Source: Rhizobiaceae bacterium (GTDB lineage Bacteria; Pseudomonadota; Alphaproteobacteria; Rhizobiales; Rhizobiaceae). From it: a DNA stretch of 44,788 bases. Of this stretch, positions 8,814 to 18,718 are shown in pieces (within the stretch, counting starts at the first letter, position 1; every line of letters begins with the position of its first letter). Location of the stretch: NCBI GenBank assembly GCA_016763155.1, contig JAESUH010000027.1, forward strand, positions 1 through 44,788. Reading direction: 5' to 3'. Position numbers and translations under genes: made by a program. A model generated the notes under the pieces. That model was not told the origin of the DNA, did no database searches, and saw only the letters and a program-made list of their open reading frames with translations.

Positions 8814-9341
8814 ATGAACATTATTCAACAGCTTGAAGCTGACGAAGCAGCTCGCATTAGCGAAAAACGCGTCCTTCCACCATTTGAGCCCGGCGATACA
8901 GTACGCGTTCTTGTGCGTGTGACCGAGGGTACCAGAACTCGTATTCAGGCTTATGAAGGCGTATGCATCGCCAAATCCGGTGGCGGCATCAATGCTGCAT
9001 TCACCGTTCGCAAAATCTCTTATGGCGAAGGCGTGGAACGTGTGTTCCCAATGTATTCACCATTGGTTGAAGGCGTTGAAGTTATCCGTCGTGGTAAAGT
9101 CCGTCGCGCAAAACTTTACTATCTGCGTGATCGTCGCGGTAAATCTGCTCGTATCGTTGAAAATGTTGGTGTACGTGCCAAAAAACTTAACGATGCTGAA
9201 CGCAAGGCAATCGCAGCAGAAAAAGCCAGAGTTGAAGCTGAGAAAATTGCAGCCGTTGAAGCGCTGGCAGTTGAAAAAGCAGCTGAAGATGCAGCAGCCG
9301 CTGCAGCAGCAAAAACCGAAGAGACAAAATCTGAAGGTTAA
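8814..9341 (+). CDS. rplS: 50S ribosomal protein bL19
   Basis: Large-subunit protein located at the 30S-50S interface. The first 120 residues match L19: [22 protein letters not shown] is split across the start, then [17 protein letters not shown], and [20 protein letters not shown]. The protein is 175 residues, against about 115 in E. coli, due to a C-terminal Ala/Glu/Lys-rich helix-forming tail similar in composition to that of bS16 in this window; such tails are common in Rhizobiales. It is followed by a strong intrinsic terminator. Confidence 0.97.
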   Translation: MNIIQQLEADEAARISEKRVLPPFEPGDTVRVLVRVTEGTRTRIQAYEGVCIAKSGGGINAAFTVRKISYGEGVERVFPMYSPLVEGVEVIRRGKVRRAKLYYLRDRRGKSARIVENVGVRAKKLNDAERKAIAAEKARVEAEKIAAVEALAVEKAAEDAAAAAAAKTEETKSEG

Positions 9342-9388
9342 TCCCTTCGCGTCAGCACTGCCCCTTCGGTAGATACTGAAAGTTTTAA

Positions 9389-9426
9389 AGGCGGTCCGCA
9401 TATTGAAATTGCGGGCCGCCTTTTTT
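9389..9426 (+). terminator. Intrinsic terminator after rplS
   Basis: A 12-pair stem (9389-9400 with 9410-9421, one G-U pair) around a 9-base loop is followed by six T. This ends the ffh-rplS block. Confidence 0.92.
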
Positions 9427-9526
9427 CGTTTTATTGCCTCTGCTTGCCTTGATACAAATATCCTTTTATACCGTTTGTTCGTAATTTGATTGCGAAATTA
9501 CCCAGGGGCAAATGGGAGAAATCACG

Positions 9527-11251
9527 ATGCGATCTATCGCAGAAGCAATCCGCACCACATTGGTCGCTGGTCTTTCGTCTTTATTTATTCTTATACCAAA
9601 CATTGTTTCTGCTCAGAGCGAGCAGCCCGCTACGCAAACCGGTGATGCAATCAGAGGCACGATTTCCTCCGATATCCAAAATAACGCTCCAAATGTTGCC
9701 ACCGAATTATCTTCCCTGGCGATTGCAATCGAACAACAGTTAAACCAAGCAATCACCCAAGCTGGCAGTAGGGCATTAAAAAACCGGATATCCAAAATTC
9801 AGGAGCATTATTTTGCTCTCGATTTTTCACCCATCTGGGTCGGTGATAAACAAATCACCAAAAAAGGAACAATCGCAATTGCCGCCCTTTTTTCGGCGAA
9901 TGATGACGGGTTGACCGTCGCTGATTATGGCACTGATGCTTTGCAAAAAATGGCTGGTGCCACTGATCTTGCAGATTTGGCAAAACTTGAAATATCCATT
10001 TCCACGTCCATTCTCTCCTACGCCCAGCATCTAAATTCAGGCCGGCTGGATCCGCGCAAGGTCAATCGGGAGATTGTGATTTATCCAAAAGTCACTTCCG
10101 CCGAAACCGTGTTGCACGCCCTGCGCACCACTTCAAACCTGAAAGCATATCTACGGCTATTGGCTCCCCATACTCCGCGCTATGAGCGCTTGCGCTCAGC
10201 CCTTGCCAATTATCGCAGGATTGCAAAATTCGGTGGCTGGACACCCCTCCCTGAGGGAGAAGTTTTAAAACCCGACATGGAAGATGCGCGCATTCCAGCC
10301 TTACGCACCAGGTTAATTGAATCCGGTGACCTAAATGCTATGAAGGCTGAGGCCACAGACACACCAAATCTATTTAATGAGCAATTGGTCGCTGCAACGA
10401 AGCTGTTTCAAGAGCGCCACGGACTGGAACTGGACGGCGTTATCGGCCCCCAAACCCTGTTCCAGTTTAATGTATCCGTTGACCAACGCATTCGCACCAT
10501 GGAATTAAACATGGAACGAAACCGCTGGTTACAAAACGATTTCGGACCTTATCATGTGTTCGCAAATCTGGCAGATCAGGTGGTCAAACTGGTAAAGAAC
10601 GGCAAGACAATTCATGCCGAAGTCATTCAGGTTGGCCAACCCTTTCACCGCACCCCTGTATTTTCTGATGAAATGGAACGCGTCGAACTCAATCCGTATT
10701 GGAATGTGCCCGTATCAATCGCGGTCAATGAGTATCTGCCAAAACTGAAAGCAAATCCCGGTTATCTCAATAAGATCGGCCTCCAGGTTTTGCGCGCCGG
10801 CGCTCCTGTCAGCCCATTCTCTGTTCCCTGGACAAGTTATGGTCGTGGTCGTTTCCCGGTACGTCTTCGCCAAACCCCAGGACCTAAAAATGCTCTTGGG
10901 CGAGTGAAGTTCATGTTTCCCAACAAATACAATATTTACATGCATGACACCCCGGCAAAACACCGTTTCAATAGCGCGTCTCGTTTTTTCAGCCATGGTT
11001 GCCTGCGCTTGCGCGATCCTTTGAAAATGGCGGAATTCATCCTTGGAGCTCAGGGTTATGACCGCAAGCGGATCGACAAAATCATTGCCACCAAGAAGCA
11101 CACGGTGATTAACCTAAAAGAAAAAATCCCGGTCCACGTGGTTTATCTAACCGCATGGGTAAACAAGGACGGTAGCGTCAATTTCCGAAAAGACGTCTAT
11201 GGCCGCGATAAGATTTTGATCAAGGCCCTAACTAAGGTCCGGGGTTTATAG
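9527..11251 (+). CDS. Murein L,D-transpeptidase, YcbB/LdtD type
   Basis: Periplasmic enzyme that forms 3-3 cross-links in peptidoglycan. The ATG at 9527 is preferred to 9512 because GGAGAA sits 7-8 bases upstream, giving 574 residues. The order is signal peptide (about 1-30, ending VSAQ), an N-terminal scaffold domain, a peptidoglycan-binding domain (about 280-316, LFQERHGLELDGVIGPQTL), then a YkuD catalytic domain with HDTPAKHRFN and SHGCLRL, catalytic cysteine C492. All key residues are present and the length fits LdtD-like proteins. The gene stands alone between the rplS terminator and leuC. Confidence 0.92.
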   Translation: MRSIAEAIRTTLVAGLSSLFILIPNIVSAQSEQPATQTGDAIRGTISSDIQNNAPNVATELSSLAIAIEQQLNQAITQAGSRALKNRISKIQEHYFALDFSPIWVGDKQITKKGTIAIAALFSANDDGLTVADYGTDALQKMAGATDLADLAKLEISISTSILSYAQHLNSGRLDPRKVNREIVIYPKVTSAETVLHALRTTSNLKAYLRLLAPHTPRYERLRSALANYRRIAKFGGWTPLPEGEVLKPDMEDARIPALRTRLIESGDLNAMKAEATDTPNLFNEQLVAATKLFQERHGLELDGVIGPQTLFQFNVSVDQRIRTMELNMERNRWLQNDFGPYHVFANLADQVVKLVKNGKTIHAEVIQVGQPFHRTPVFSDEMERVELNPYWNVPVSIAVNEYLPKLKANPGYLNKIGLQVLRAGAPVSPFSVPWTSYGRGRFPVRLRQTPGPKNALGRVKFMFPNKYNIYMHDTPAKHRFNSASRFFSHGCLRLRDPLKMAEFILGAQGYDRKRIDKIIATKKHTVINLKEKIPVHVVYLTAWVNKDGSVNFRKDVYGRDKILIKALTKVRGL

Positions 11252-11334
11252 GCATTTTATTGCCACAAGCTTGACCTATAGTGGAGTCAGGTGCATATCA
11301 ATCCAGTACAATTAAAAGCAAGACAGGCGAAGCT

Positions 11335-12744
11335 ATGGCTAAAACACTTTATGATAAAATCTGGGATGATCATCTGATTGAAGAGCAGGAAGACGGCACC
11401 TGTCTTTTATACATTGATCGCCATTTGATTCATGAAGTAACCAGCGCTCAGGCCTTTGAAGGTCTGCGCATGACTGGGCGTAAAGTGCGCTCGCCGGAAA
11501 AAACCCTTGCCGTTGTGGATCACAATATTTCCACCGCCAAGGACCGTACCGGCGCAGGCCGCTACATGAACGAAGAGAGCATCAACCAGATCGATGCACT
11601 CACCGCCAATACCGCTGAATTCGGGATTGAATATTATTCTGAAACTGACAAGCGTCAGGGCGTGGTTCATATCATTGGCCCGGAACAAGGTTTCACCCTG
11701 CCCGGCATGACCATTGTTTGCGGCGATAGCCACACGTCTACCCATGGCGCATTTGGTTCCTTGGCCCATGGCATCGGCACCTCCGAAGTAGAGCATGTGT
11801 TGGCAACCCAAACTCTGATCCAGAAAAAAGCCAAAAACATGCTAGTGCAAGTGGATGGAAAAATTCCAGACGGCATTTCCGCCAAAGATATCATTTTGGC
11901 CATCATCGGCGAAATGGGCACAGCAGGTGGCACCGGCCATGTGGTGGAATTTGCTGGCGAAGCAATTCGCGAGCTTTCCATGGAAGGCCGCATGACTGTT
12001 TGTAATATGACCATTGAGGGCGGTGCCCGCGCGGGCCTGATTGCACCGGATGAAAAAACCTTTCAATATATCAAGGGCAAACCTCGCGCACCAAAGGGCG
12101 AAGCATTCGATCAAGCCGTTGAATATTGGAAAAACCTTTATACTGATGAAGGTGCACATTACGACAAAGTCATCAAACTGGACGCTGCCAACCTGCCTCC
12201 AATCGTAAGTTGGGGTTCTTCACCAGAAGACGTGGTTGCTGTTACCGGTGAAGTTCCAGATCCAGCGATTATCAAAGATGAGCATGTTCGTGCTTCCAAG
12301 ATTCGTGCTTTGGAATATATGGGCTTGACCCCCGGCACACCGATGAAAGACATCAAGATCGATCGCGTGTTCATCGGTTCCTGCACCAATGGCCGGATTG
12401 AAGATTTGCGCGCTGTTGCCGCCGTGGTTGAAGGCAAACAGGTGTCAGATCATGTAGATGCCATGGTCGTTCCTGGTTCTGGGCTGGTCAAAGAGCAGGC
12501 AGAAGCTGAAGGCCTCGACAAGATATTTCTTGCCGCCGGTTTTGACTGGCGTGAACCTGGATGTTCCATGTGTCTTGCCATGAATAATGACCGTTTGAAG
12601 CCTGAAGAGCGTTGCGCCTCAACTTCAAACCGTAATTTCGAAGGCCGACAGGGCTTTAAAGGCCGCACCCATCTGGTTTCACCAGCAATGGCAGGAGCTG
12701 CCGCAATTGCCGGACATTTTGTAGATATTCGTGAATGGGAATAA
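11335..12744 (+). CDS. leuC: 3-Isopropylmalate dehydratase large subunit
   Basis: Aconitase-family subunit that isomerises 2- to 3-isopropylmalate in leucine synthesis, acting with LeuD, which is not in this window. From the ATG at 11335 ([15 protein letters not shown]) the product is 469 residues, like E. coli LeuC; an in-frame GTG at 11281 would add 18 unlikely residues. The 4Fe-4S ligands are C350 in FIGSCTNGR and C410/C413 in [21 protein letters not shown] and the ending NRNFEGRQG are also diagnostic. Position after rplS is usual in rhizobia. Confidence 0.97.
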   Translation: MAKTLYDKIWDDHLIEEQEDGTCLLYIDRHLIHEVTSAQAFEGLRMTGRKVRSPEKTLAVVDHNISTAKDRTGAGRYMNEESINQIDALTANTAEFGIEYYSETDKRQGVVHIIGPEQGFTLPGMTIVCGDSHTSTHGAFGSLAHGIGTSEVEHVLATQTLIQKKAKNMLVQVDGKIPDGISAKDIILAIIGEMGTAGGTGHVVEFAGEAIRELSMEGRMTVCNMTIEGGARAGLIAPDEKTFQYIKGKPRAPKGEAFDQAVEYWKNLYTDEGAHYDKVIKLDAANLPPIVSWGSSPEDVVAVTGEVPDPAIIKDEHVRASKIRALEYMGLTPGTPMKDIKIDRVFIGSCTNGRIEDLRAVAAVVEGKQVSDHVDAMVVPGSGLVKEQAEAEGLDKIFLAAGFDWREPGCSMCLAMNNDRLKPEERCASTSNRNFEGRQGFKGRTHLVSPAMAGAAAIAGHFVDIREWE

Positions 12745-12776
12745 ATTTTAAAGCCTAATTTTCGGGGAGGAAAATT

Positions 12777-13781
12777 ATGAGTAATAAAATCGTTCGCTGG
12801 GGCATTATTTCTACGGCCAATATCGGCATGGAAAAAGTAACCCCGGGCATCATGAAATCTGCCCATTCAAAAGTCACTGCAATCTGCTCCAGAAACCTGG
12901 AAACTGCAAAAGCAGCTGCTGCAAAACTTGGCATTGAAAATGCTTACGGCTCCTATGAAGAGATGCTGGCCGATCCCGATATTGACGCTGTCTATAATCC
13001 GCTACCCAACCATCTACATGTGGAATTGACCCTGGCCGCTGCCAAGGCGGGAAAACATGTCTTGTGCGAAAAGCCGATGGCGATGAATGTGGCCGATGCG
13101 GAACGTTTGCGCAATGCTCCCAAAGACATCATCATTTCCGAAGCTTTCATGGTGCGTTATCACCCTCAATGGCTGCGGGCGCGAGAAATAATTCGCTCTG
13201 GTGAACTGGGTACAATCCGCTCGGTCAATGCGGTTTTCACCTATTTCAACGACGACCCAAACAATGTGCGCAACATGGCTGATATCGGCGGCGGCGCCAT
13301 TATGGATATTGGCTGTTATCCCGTCACAGCTGGACGCTTCTTCTTCGACAGCGAACCAAAACGCGTCGTTACCCTCATAGATCGCGACCCCACATTCAAG
13401 ACAGATCGGTTTTCCAGCACTATTGCGGATTTTGGCGATGGCAAACAACTGGCCTTCACCGTTTCCACTCAAGCAGTGCCTACCCAGCGCTTTGAAATCA
13501 TCGGTACTAAAGCACGCATAGAAATGATGATTCCCGTCAATGCACCTGCTGATGAACCAACCGCAATCATCATCGATCACGGTCTAAACCTTGATGGTTC
13601 CCTCACACGTCGCGAAATTATTCCGGCCTGTGATCAATATTGCGAACAGGCCGAAACATTCGCTCTGGCTGTACTTGGTGAAAAGCCACTTATCTATGGT
13701 GTGGAAGACGCTATCCTTTCCATGCGCGTGCTTGATGCAATTTTCAAAAGTGAAAAATCTGGCGCTTGGGAAATCGTTTAA
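12777..13781 (+). CDS. Gfo/Idh/MocA family NAD(P)-dependent oxidoreductase
   Basis: Predicted cytoplasmic sugar or cyclitol dehydrogenase of 334 residues. The N-terminal Rossmann fold starts with WGIISTANIG, and the family motif is clear as GKHVLCEKPMAM, where the lysine of EKP is the usual catalytic base. GGGAIMDIGCYPV in the C-terminal domain fits the substrate-binding half of the family. GGGGAGGAAAA before the ATG is a strong ribosome-binding site. It lies 32 bases after leuC and upstream of a ugp importer, but its substrate cannot be named from sequence alone. Confidence 0.85.
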   Translation: MSNKIVRWGIISTANIGMEKVTPGIMKSAHSKVTAICSRNLETAKAAAAKLGIENAYGSYEEMLADPDIDAVYNPLPNHLHVELTLAAAKAGKHVLCEKPMAMNVADAERLRNAPKDIIISEAFMVRYHPQWLRAREIIRSGELGTIRSVNAVFTYFNDDPNNVRNMADIGGGAIMDIGCYPVTAGRFFFDSEPKRVVTLIDRDPTFKTDRFSSTIADFGDGKQLAFTVSTQAVPTQRFEIIGTKARIEMMIPVNAPADEPTAIIIDHGLNLDGSLTRREIIPACDQYCEQAETFALAVLGEKPLIYGVEDAILSMRVLDAIFKSEKSGAWEIV

Positions 13782-13791
13782 GCGCTTCAAA
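13777..13791 (+). promoter_or_regulatory. Possible LacI-type operator in the 13782-14005 region
   Basis: TTTAAGCGCTTCAAA contains the palindrome AAGCGCTT with a central CG, as in many LacI-family operators. It overlaps the stop of the oxidoreductase and lies 215 bases before ugpB. TTGACT at 13867-13872 is a possible -35 for ugpB, but no good -10 follows. Weak evidence overall. Confidence 0.22.
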
Positions 13792-14005
13792 TATTTGACG
13801 TTTTTTTACATCGGTTAGTCCGGTAAAATTGTGGTTTTTACATTCTGTGTATTAACTTCTATTGATTTGACTCTTTTTAGAGTTTGCTACAACATTCCTA
13901 ATCACTCAGCACCAGATAGAAATAGTACCCAGGGCGAATGTGTCACAAGAATGTGTTGTTACGCATCTAAATATCCGTTGCTGATGAAACAACAGGAGAA
14001 GCAAG

Positions 14006-15322
14006 ATGAAAATCAAAAACATATTTTTGGCGACAACCGTCGCCGCCGCTACCCTATGGTCTACGACTGCAATGGCTGCTACCGAGATTCAATGGTGGCA
14101 CGCATTCACTGGTCGTCTGGGCACTTTGCTTGCAGAGCAAGTTGATAAATTCAACGCCTCCCAGAGCAACTATGTGGTCGTTGGATCCCATAAGGGTAAT
14201 TACTCTGAAACTCTGAATGCCGGCATTGCCGCTTTCCGCGCTGGCGAACAGCCCCATATTCTGATGGTGTTCGAAGTTGGAACAGCAACCATGATGGGCG
14301 CAAAAGGCGCAATTAAACCTGTTTACGAAGTGATGGCCGAAGGCGGCGCACCTTTCGACCCAGATGGCTATCTTGGCCCCGTTAAAGGCTATTACACAAC
14401 GACCGATGGCAAAATGCTTTCCTTGCCATATAACTCGTCCACGCCAGTTCTTTATGTAAACAAGGATGCTCTCAAAAGCGCAGGCCTTGACCCGGCAATG
14501 GACCTTTCCACCTGGGAAATGGTTGGTGGTGCACTTGATAAGCTGAAAGCTTCTGGCCACAAATGCCCACTTACAACTGCTTGGCAGAGCTGGGTCCATC
14601 TGGAAAACTTCTCCGCTTGGCACAATCAGGCTTTTGCCACAAAGGACAATGGTTTTGCTGATCTCAGCACCGAGCTTTCCTTCAATGGTCCTGCTCAAGT
14701 AAAGCACATCCAGCAAATGGGTGACTGGGCAAAAGACGGTAAATTCGTCTATTTCGGTCGTCGTAATGAAGGCGGAGCCAATTTCCGTGCTGGCGAATGC
14801 GCATTCTTTACAGAATCATCAGCAGGCTATGCTGGCGTGAAAAAGGAAGCCAAGTTTGAATTTGAAATTCGTCCGCTTCCTTATTGGTCAGATGTAGCAG
14901 GTGCCCCACAAAATACCATTATTGGTGGCTCTTCGCTTTGGGTAATGGCTGGCAAAACAGATGACGAATATAAAGGTGTGAGCCAGTTTTTGAGCTTCTT
15001 GTCTTCATCAGACATCCAAGCCAAATGGCATCAGAATACAGGCTATCTGCCAATCACCATTGCAGCTTCAGAACAGACAAAGGCTGAAGGTTTTTATGAT
15101 AAGAACCCGGGCACTGACATTGCAATCATGCAGATGACCGGTAAAGCACCAACTGCCAACTCTAAAGGTTTGCGTCTTGGAAGCTTTGACCAGATTCGTG
15201 GTTTGATTGACGAAGAGTTGGAAGCCGTTTGGTCTGGCGACAAGACTGCTCAGGTAGCTCTCGATAGCGCTGTTGAACGCGGTAACAGACTGCTACGCCG
15301 GTTTGAAAAAGCCAATAAATAG
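14006..15322 (+). CDS. ugpB: sn-Glycerol-3-phosphate ABC transporter, substrate-binding protein
   Basis: Periplasmic binding protein of 438 residues, the same length as E. coli UgpB. A signal peptide (residues 1-24, cleavage after TAMA) is followed by TEIQWWHAFTGRLG and, further on, SLPYNSSTPVLYVNKDAL, both typical of UgpB and its binding pocket. It captures glycerol-3-phosphate or glycerophosphodiesters for the UgpAEC importer encoded just downstream. CAGGAGAAG precedes the ATG. A strong stem-loop separates it from ugpA, consistent with higher expression of the binding protein. Confidence 0.93.
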   Translation: MKIKNIFLATTVAAATLWSTTAMAATEIQWWHAFTGRLGTLLAEQVDKFNASQSNYVVVGSHKGNYSETLNAGIAAFRAGEQPHILMVFEVGTATMMGAKGAIKPVYEVMAEGGAPFDPDGYLGPVKGYYTTTDGKMLSLPYNSSTPVLYVNKDALKSAGLDPAMDLSTWEMVGGALDKLKASGHKCPLTTAWQSWVHLENFSAWHNQAFATKDNGFADLSTELSFNGPAQVKHIQQMGDWAKDGKFVYFGRRNEGGANFRAGECAFFTESSAGYAGVKKEAKFEFEIRPLPYWSDVAGAPQNTIIGGSSLWVMAGKTDDEYKGVSQFLSFLSSSDIQAKWHQNTGYLPITIAASEQTKAEGFYDKNPGTDIAIMQMTGKAPTANSKGLRLGSFDQIRGLIDEELEAVWSGDKTAQVALDSAVERGNRLLRRFEKANK

Positions 15323-15339
15323 TCCCAATTAGACAAATT

Positions 15340-15363
15340 TCAGGAGGGGCCCGCCCCTCCTGA
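15340..15363 (+). other. Intercistronic stem-loop after ugpB
   Basis: TCAGGAGGGG (15340-15349) pairs perfectly with CCCCTCCTGA (15354-15363) around a 4-base loop. No T run follows, so it is more likely an mRNA-stabilising or partial-termination element than a full terminator, keeping ugpB transcript above ugpAEC. The stem also buries an AGGAGG-like sequence. Confidence 0.7.
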
Positions 15364-15379
15364 TGATACCGGCGGATAA

Positions 15380-16261
15380 ATGGAAAAACGCGTTACTTTT
15401 AAAGGTTGGTTATTACCTGTGATGCTGCTTGGGCCACAGATGGTGATCACCATTGTGTTCTTCTTCTTGCCAGCTGGTCAGGCGATTTATCAATCCGCCT
15501 TCATCCCCGACCCATTCGGCTTAAAGACGCTCTATGTCGGGTTTGAAAATTTTGAATTTCTTTTCACCGATCCCTATTATCTGGCCTCGTTCAGAACCAC
15601 CGCGATCTTTTCCGGTCTGGTGACGTTGGTCTCCATGGGAGTTGCCCTTTGGCTGGCCTTAATGGCTGACCGCATCATTAAAGGATCGTCCGTTTACCGC
15701 ACCTTATTGGTCTGGCCCTATGCGGTCGCGCCTGCAATTGCCGGAGTTTTATGGTTATTCATGTTCAATCCTAATGTGGGATTGGTCAGTTGGTATCTGG
15801 AACAGGTAGGATATCGCTGGAACCACGTACTCAATGACGCAGAGGCCATGGGCCTCGTGGTTGTCGCATCTTCGTGGGGTCGCATCAGCTATAATTTCCT
15901 GTTCTTCCTGGCCGGGCTGCAAGCCATTCCAAAAAGCGTGATTGAAGCAGCTGCCATCGATGGCGCTCATTTCTGGAAGCGGTTTTGGACCATAGTATTT
16001 CCCCTACTCTCACCCACCACATTTTTCCTGCTGGTCGTAAACATTGTCTACGCATTTTTCGAGACCTTTGGCGTGATTCACACGATCACCAGTGGCGGCC
16101 CCAAACAGGCGACCACAATATTGGTCTATAAAGTCTATTCCGATGGTTTTGTCGGACAGGATCTAGGCTCATCCGCAGCCCAGTCAGTAGTTCTGCTTTT
16201 CGTAGTCGGCGTTTTGACCGTCATTCAGTTTCGCTACATTGAACGAAAGGTGCATTACTGA
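15380..16261 (+). CDS. ugpA: sn-Glycerol-3-phosphate ABC transporter permease UgpA
   Basis: Inner-membrane permease of 293 residues with six predicted transmembrane helices, the first at about residues 12-32. The EAA loop that contacts the ATPase reads [20 protein letters not shown] near residue 194. Length equals that of E. coli UgpA (295). Its stop overlaps the ugpE start by one base (TGATG), so translation is coupled. It pairs with UgpE to form the channel for substrate delivered by UgpB. Confidence 0.92.
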   Translation: MEKRVTFKGWLLPVMLLGPQMVITIVFFFLPAGQAIYQSAFIPDPFGLKTLYVGFENFEFLFTDPYYLASFRTTAIFSGLVTLVSMGVALWLALMADRIIKGSSVYRTLLVWPYAVAPAIAGVLWLFMFNPNVGLVSWYLEQVGYRWNHVLNDAEAMGLVVVASSWGRISYNFLFFLAGLQAIPKSVIEAAAIDGAHFWKRFWTIVFPLLSPTTFFLLVVNIVYAFFETFGVIHTITSGGPKQATTILVYKVYSDGFVGQDLGSSAAQSVVLLFVVGVLTVIQFRYIERKVHY

Positions 16262-17118
16262 TGGCCAACGCAAGAAGTGGAATGGTTGAAAAAACCGGCC
16301 GCGGCATGTGGCTCACCCATCTGGGCATGATCCTTGGTATTTGCGTGATCTTTTTCCCGATCTATCTGGCATTTGTCGCTTCAACTGTGGAGCAGGCAGA
16401 TATCATCCATCCGCCAATGCCATTATTGCCCGGTGGTCATTTTATTGAGAATTATTCAAGAGCGCTTTTTTCCGGTGTGAATGCCCCTGTGTGGCGAATG
16501 TTACTCAATTCCATGGTCATGGCACTCGGTATCACCATCGGGAAAATAGTAATTTCCCTTCTATCAGCCTTCGCCATCGTCTATTTCCGCTTTCCGTTTC
16601 GCCAAATGTTCTTTTGGTTGATCTTCATGACATTGATGCTGCCGGTGGAAGTAAGAATTGTACCGACCTATCAAGTAGTTGCAAATTTCGGCATGCTAAA
16701 CTCCTATTCCGGCCTGATATTGCCGTTAATTGCCTCTGCGACCGCAACGTTCCTGTTCCGACAGTTTTTCCTCACCGTGCCGGATGAATTGGCAGAAGCC
16801 GCCCGGGTGGACGGGGCAAAACCAATGCAGTTTTTCTGGGATATTTTATTACCCATGTCCCGCACCAATATCGCTGCCCTTTTCGTTATTCTATTTATCT
16901 ATGGCTGGAACCAATATTTATGGCCATTGCTCATCACCACAGATCCCGACATGAACACCATTGTCATGGGCATCAAACAAATGTTCCCCTCAGGCGATGA
17001 TTGGGCTGACTGGCCAGTTATCATGGCCACTGCAATGCTTGCAATGTTACCGCCTGTAATTGTGGTCGTATTCATGCAAAATTTATTCATCAAAGGTCTC
17101 GTAGACACCGAGAAATAG
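16261..17118 (+). CDS. ugpE: sn-Glycerol-3-phosphate ABC transporter permease UgpE
   Basis: Second inner-membrane permease of the importer, 285 residues with six predicted helices. The EAA motif is [20 protein letters not shown] near residue 177. It follows ugpA with a one-base overlap and precedes ugpC by 7 bases. MALSEC-type permease features such as [12 protein letters not shown] in the middle match UgpE from other proteobacteria. Confidence 0.92.
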   Translation: MANARSGMVEKTGRGMWLTHLGMILGICVIFFPIYLAFVASTVEQADIIHPPMPLLPGGHFIENYSRALFSGVNAPVWRMLLNSMVMALGITIGKIVISLLSAFAIVYFRFPFRQMFFWLIFMTLMLPVEVRIVPTYQVVANFGMLNSYSGLILPLIASATATFLFRQFFLTVPDELAEAARVDGAKPMQFFWDILLPMSRTNIAALFVILFIYGWNQYLWPLLITTDPDMNTIVMGIKQMFPSGDDWADWPVIMATAMLAMLPPVIVVVFMQNLFIKGLVDTEK

Positions 17119-17125
17119 GCTGCCA

Positions 17126-18184
17126 ATGTCAACTGTAACACTCAAAAACGTACACAAATCCTATGGCGAGACAGAAGTCATTCATGGGGTAGATGTGGAT
17201 ATTGCGGATGGTGAGTTCATCGTCATCGTCGGCCCTTCCGGCTGTGGTAAATCAACACTCCTGCGCATGGTTGCAGGTCTGGAGACCATTACTAAAGGCG
17301 ATATCTATATTGGGGGAACTCTAGTCAATGAGATGGAGCCGATGGACCGCAACATCGCCATGGTGTTCCAAAATTACGCCCTCTACCCCCATATGAACGT
17401 ATATGACAATATGGCCTATGGGTTAAAGATTGCTGGCACACCCAAACCTGAAATTGAGGAACGGGTGAACAAGGCCGCCGAGATGCTTCAACTGAGCGAA
17501 TATTTGAAGAGAATGCCACGCGAACTCTCCGGAGGCCAACGGCAACGCGTCGCCATGGGGCGGGCAATTGTACGAAAACCCGCCGTCTTTTTATTCGACG
17601 AACCCTTGTCAAATTTGGATGCCAAGCTTCGTGTCCAAATGCGATTGGAAATCAAAGATCTCCAAAAGGATCTGGGCATTACATCGCTTTACGTTACCCA
17701 CGATCAGGTTGAAGCGATGACCCTGGCCGACAGAATGATTGTGATGAATGATGGGGTTGCCGAACAAATCGGTGCGCCTTTGGAGGTTTACAACAACCCT
17801 CAATCTCTTTTTGTGGGCGGGTTTATCGGCTCGCCGCCGATGAACTTTCTAAAAGCAGAAACCTTTGCAGCGAGCAAAACCAAACATGCGGCAGCCATGT
17901 GGGAAAAACTAACCAGTGGCGTGGATAAAACTGTAACCACAATCGGTATTCGCCCCGAACACATGACAATTTGCTCCCCTGAAAAGGCAATACTGACGGC
18001 GAATTACCGTTATGTAGAACCCCTTGGGGCCGAAACACTTGTGCATCTGGTATTAGATAGTGGTGAACAAATCACCATCCGACAAGATGGGGGTGCCGAT
18101 ATTCCAGATATGGAAAAAACTTGCCCGTTGGAATTCAATGAAAATTCAGTTTGTGCGTTTGATTCAGCTGGTAAGCGGATCTAG
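17126..18184 (+). CDS. ugpC: sn-Glycerol-3-phosphate ABC transporter ATPase UgpC
   Basis: Cytoplasmic ATPase of 352 residues that powers the Ugp importer. Walker A is GPSGCGKST (36-44), the Q-loop [11 protein letters not shown], the signature [17 protein letters not shown], Walker [15 protein letters not shown] and the H-loop [17 protein letters not shown]-terminal TOBE/regulatory domain follows from about residue 240 ([10 protein letters not shown]), as in the MalK/UgpC group. All catalytic residues are intact. No ugpQ phosphodiesterase follows; a dispersed repeat begins at the stop codon. Confidence 0.94.
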   Translation: MSTVTLKNVHKSYGETEVIHGVDVDIADGEFIVIVGPSGCGKSTLLRMVAGLETITKGDIYIGGTLVNEMEPMDRNIAMVFQNYALYPHMNVYDNMAYGLKIAGTPKPEIEERVNKAAEMLQLSEYLKRMPRELSGGQRQRVAMGRAIVRKPAVFLFDEPLSNLDAKLRVQMRLEIKDLQKDLGITSLYVTHDQVEAMTLADRMIVMNDGVAEQIGAPLEVYNNPQSLFVGGFIGSPPMNFLKAETFAASKTKHAAAMWEKLTSGVDKTVTTIGIRPEHMTICSPEKAILTANYRYVEPLGAETLVHLVLDSGEQITIRQDGGADIPDMEKTCPLEFNENSVCAFDSAGKRI

Positions 18185-18221
18185 AGCACAACCTTAAAAA
18201 TGAGACCCGGTTTGCGGATAA
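18182..18221. repeat. Dispersed intergenic repeat beginning TAGAGCA (short copy)
   Basis: This stretch starts TAGAGCAC within the ugpC stop codon and shares the spaced pattern CT-AAAA, G-GA, CCGGTTT and TAA with the copy at 4886. The inverted-repeat arms have decayed. It sits between the convergent ugp and TRAP operons. Confidence 0.5.
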
Positions 18222-18247
18222 ATTGCACAACAGAACAAGCAAGCGCC

Positions 18248-18709
18248 CTAGCTTTCCAAAGCCGCCAATCTTTCGAGCATATCTAGCAGTTTTTGCATTT
18301 CTTCCACACCGTAAGTGGCATCAATCTCAGCATAGATTTTTTGGCTATCCGGGCTAACGCTATCAATCACCTTCAAACCCGCAGGTGCAATTTCCAAATA
18401 CAGCTTGCGACCGTCGCCTTTATCTTTGCGTCGGGTTATCAGTTTTTGGGTGCCAAGAGTTTTGACAATACGGGTAAGGCTTGGAGAAAGGACGCAGGCC
18501 CGATGGGCAAGCTCCTTCGCATCCAGCTTACCGGATTCATGCAGAACCCGCAAAACCCGCCATTGTTGTTCCGTAATACCGTGGGCAGCCAGAATTGGCC
18601 GAAACCGCGCCATGACAATTTCGCGTGCTCTCAACAATACAATCGGTAAAGATCTACCAGTATCGCGAGCACCTCGGTCTTGGTCGGCGCTAAGTTTTTC
18701 ATCTGTCAT
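18248..18709 (-). CDS. MarR-family regulator, HpaR-like
   Basis: Winged-helix DNA-binding repressor of 153 residues. The stretch LPIVLLRAREIVMARFRPIL followed by HGITEQQWRVLRVL strongly resembles HpaR, the repressor of homoprotocatechuate (4-hydroxyphenylacetate) degradation; the recognition helix region is LSPSLTRIVKTLGTQKLITRRK. It starts 9 bases after dctM with AGGGGC upstream and is therefore the last gene of the TRAP operon, which it probably controls. MarR proteins of this group usually bind aromatic acids or CoA esters; the ligand here is unknown. Confidence 0.85.
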   Translation of the reverse strand: MTDEKLSADQDRGARDTGRSLPIVLLRAREIVMARFRPILAAHGITEQQWRVLRVLHESGKLDAKELAHRACVLSPSLTRIVKTLGTQKLITRRKDKGDGRKLYLEIAPAGLKVIDSVSPDSQKIYAEIDATYGVEEMQKLLDMLERLAALES

Positions 18710-18718
18710 GGTCTGCCC

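Noticed and set aside
11281-11334. GTG start at 11281 for leuC
   Set aside because: It would add 18 residues absent from LeuC proteins, which begin [10 protein letters not shown]-like.
13014-13580. 188-codon minus-strand frame inside the Gfo/Idh gene
   Set aside because: Shadow of conserved codons in the oxidoreductase; His/Phe-rich and unlike any family.
14054-14716. 220-codon minus-strand frame inside ugpB
   Set aside because: Antisense to an intact binding-protein gene, with no ribosome-binding site or recognisable domain.
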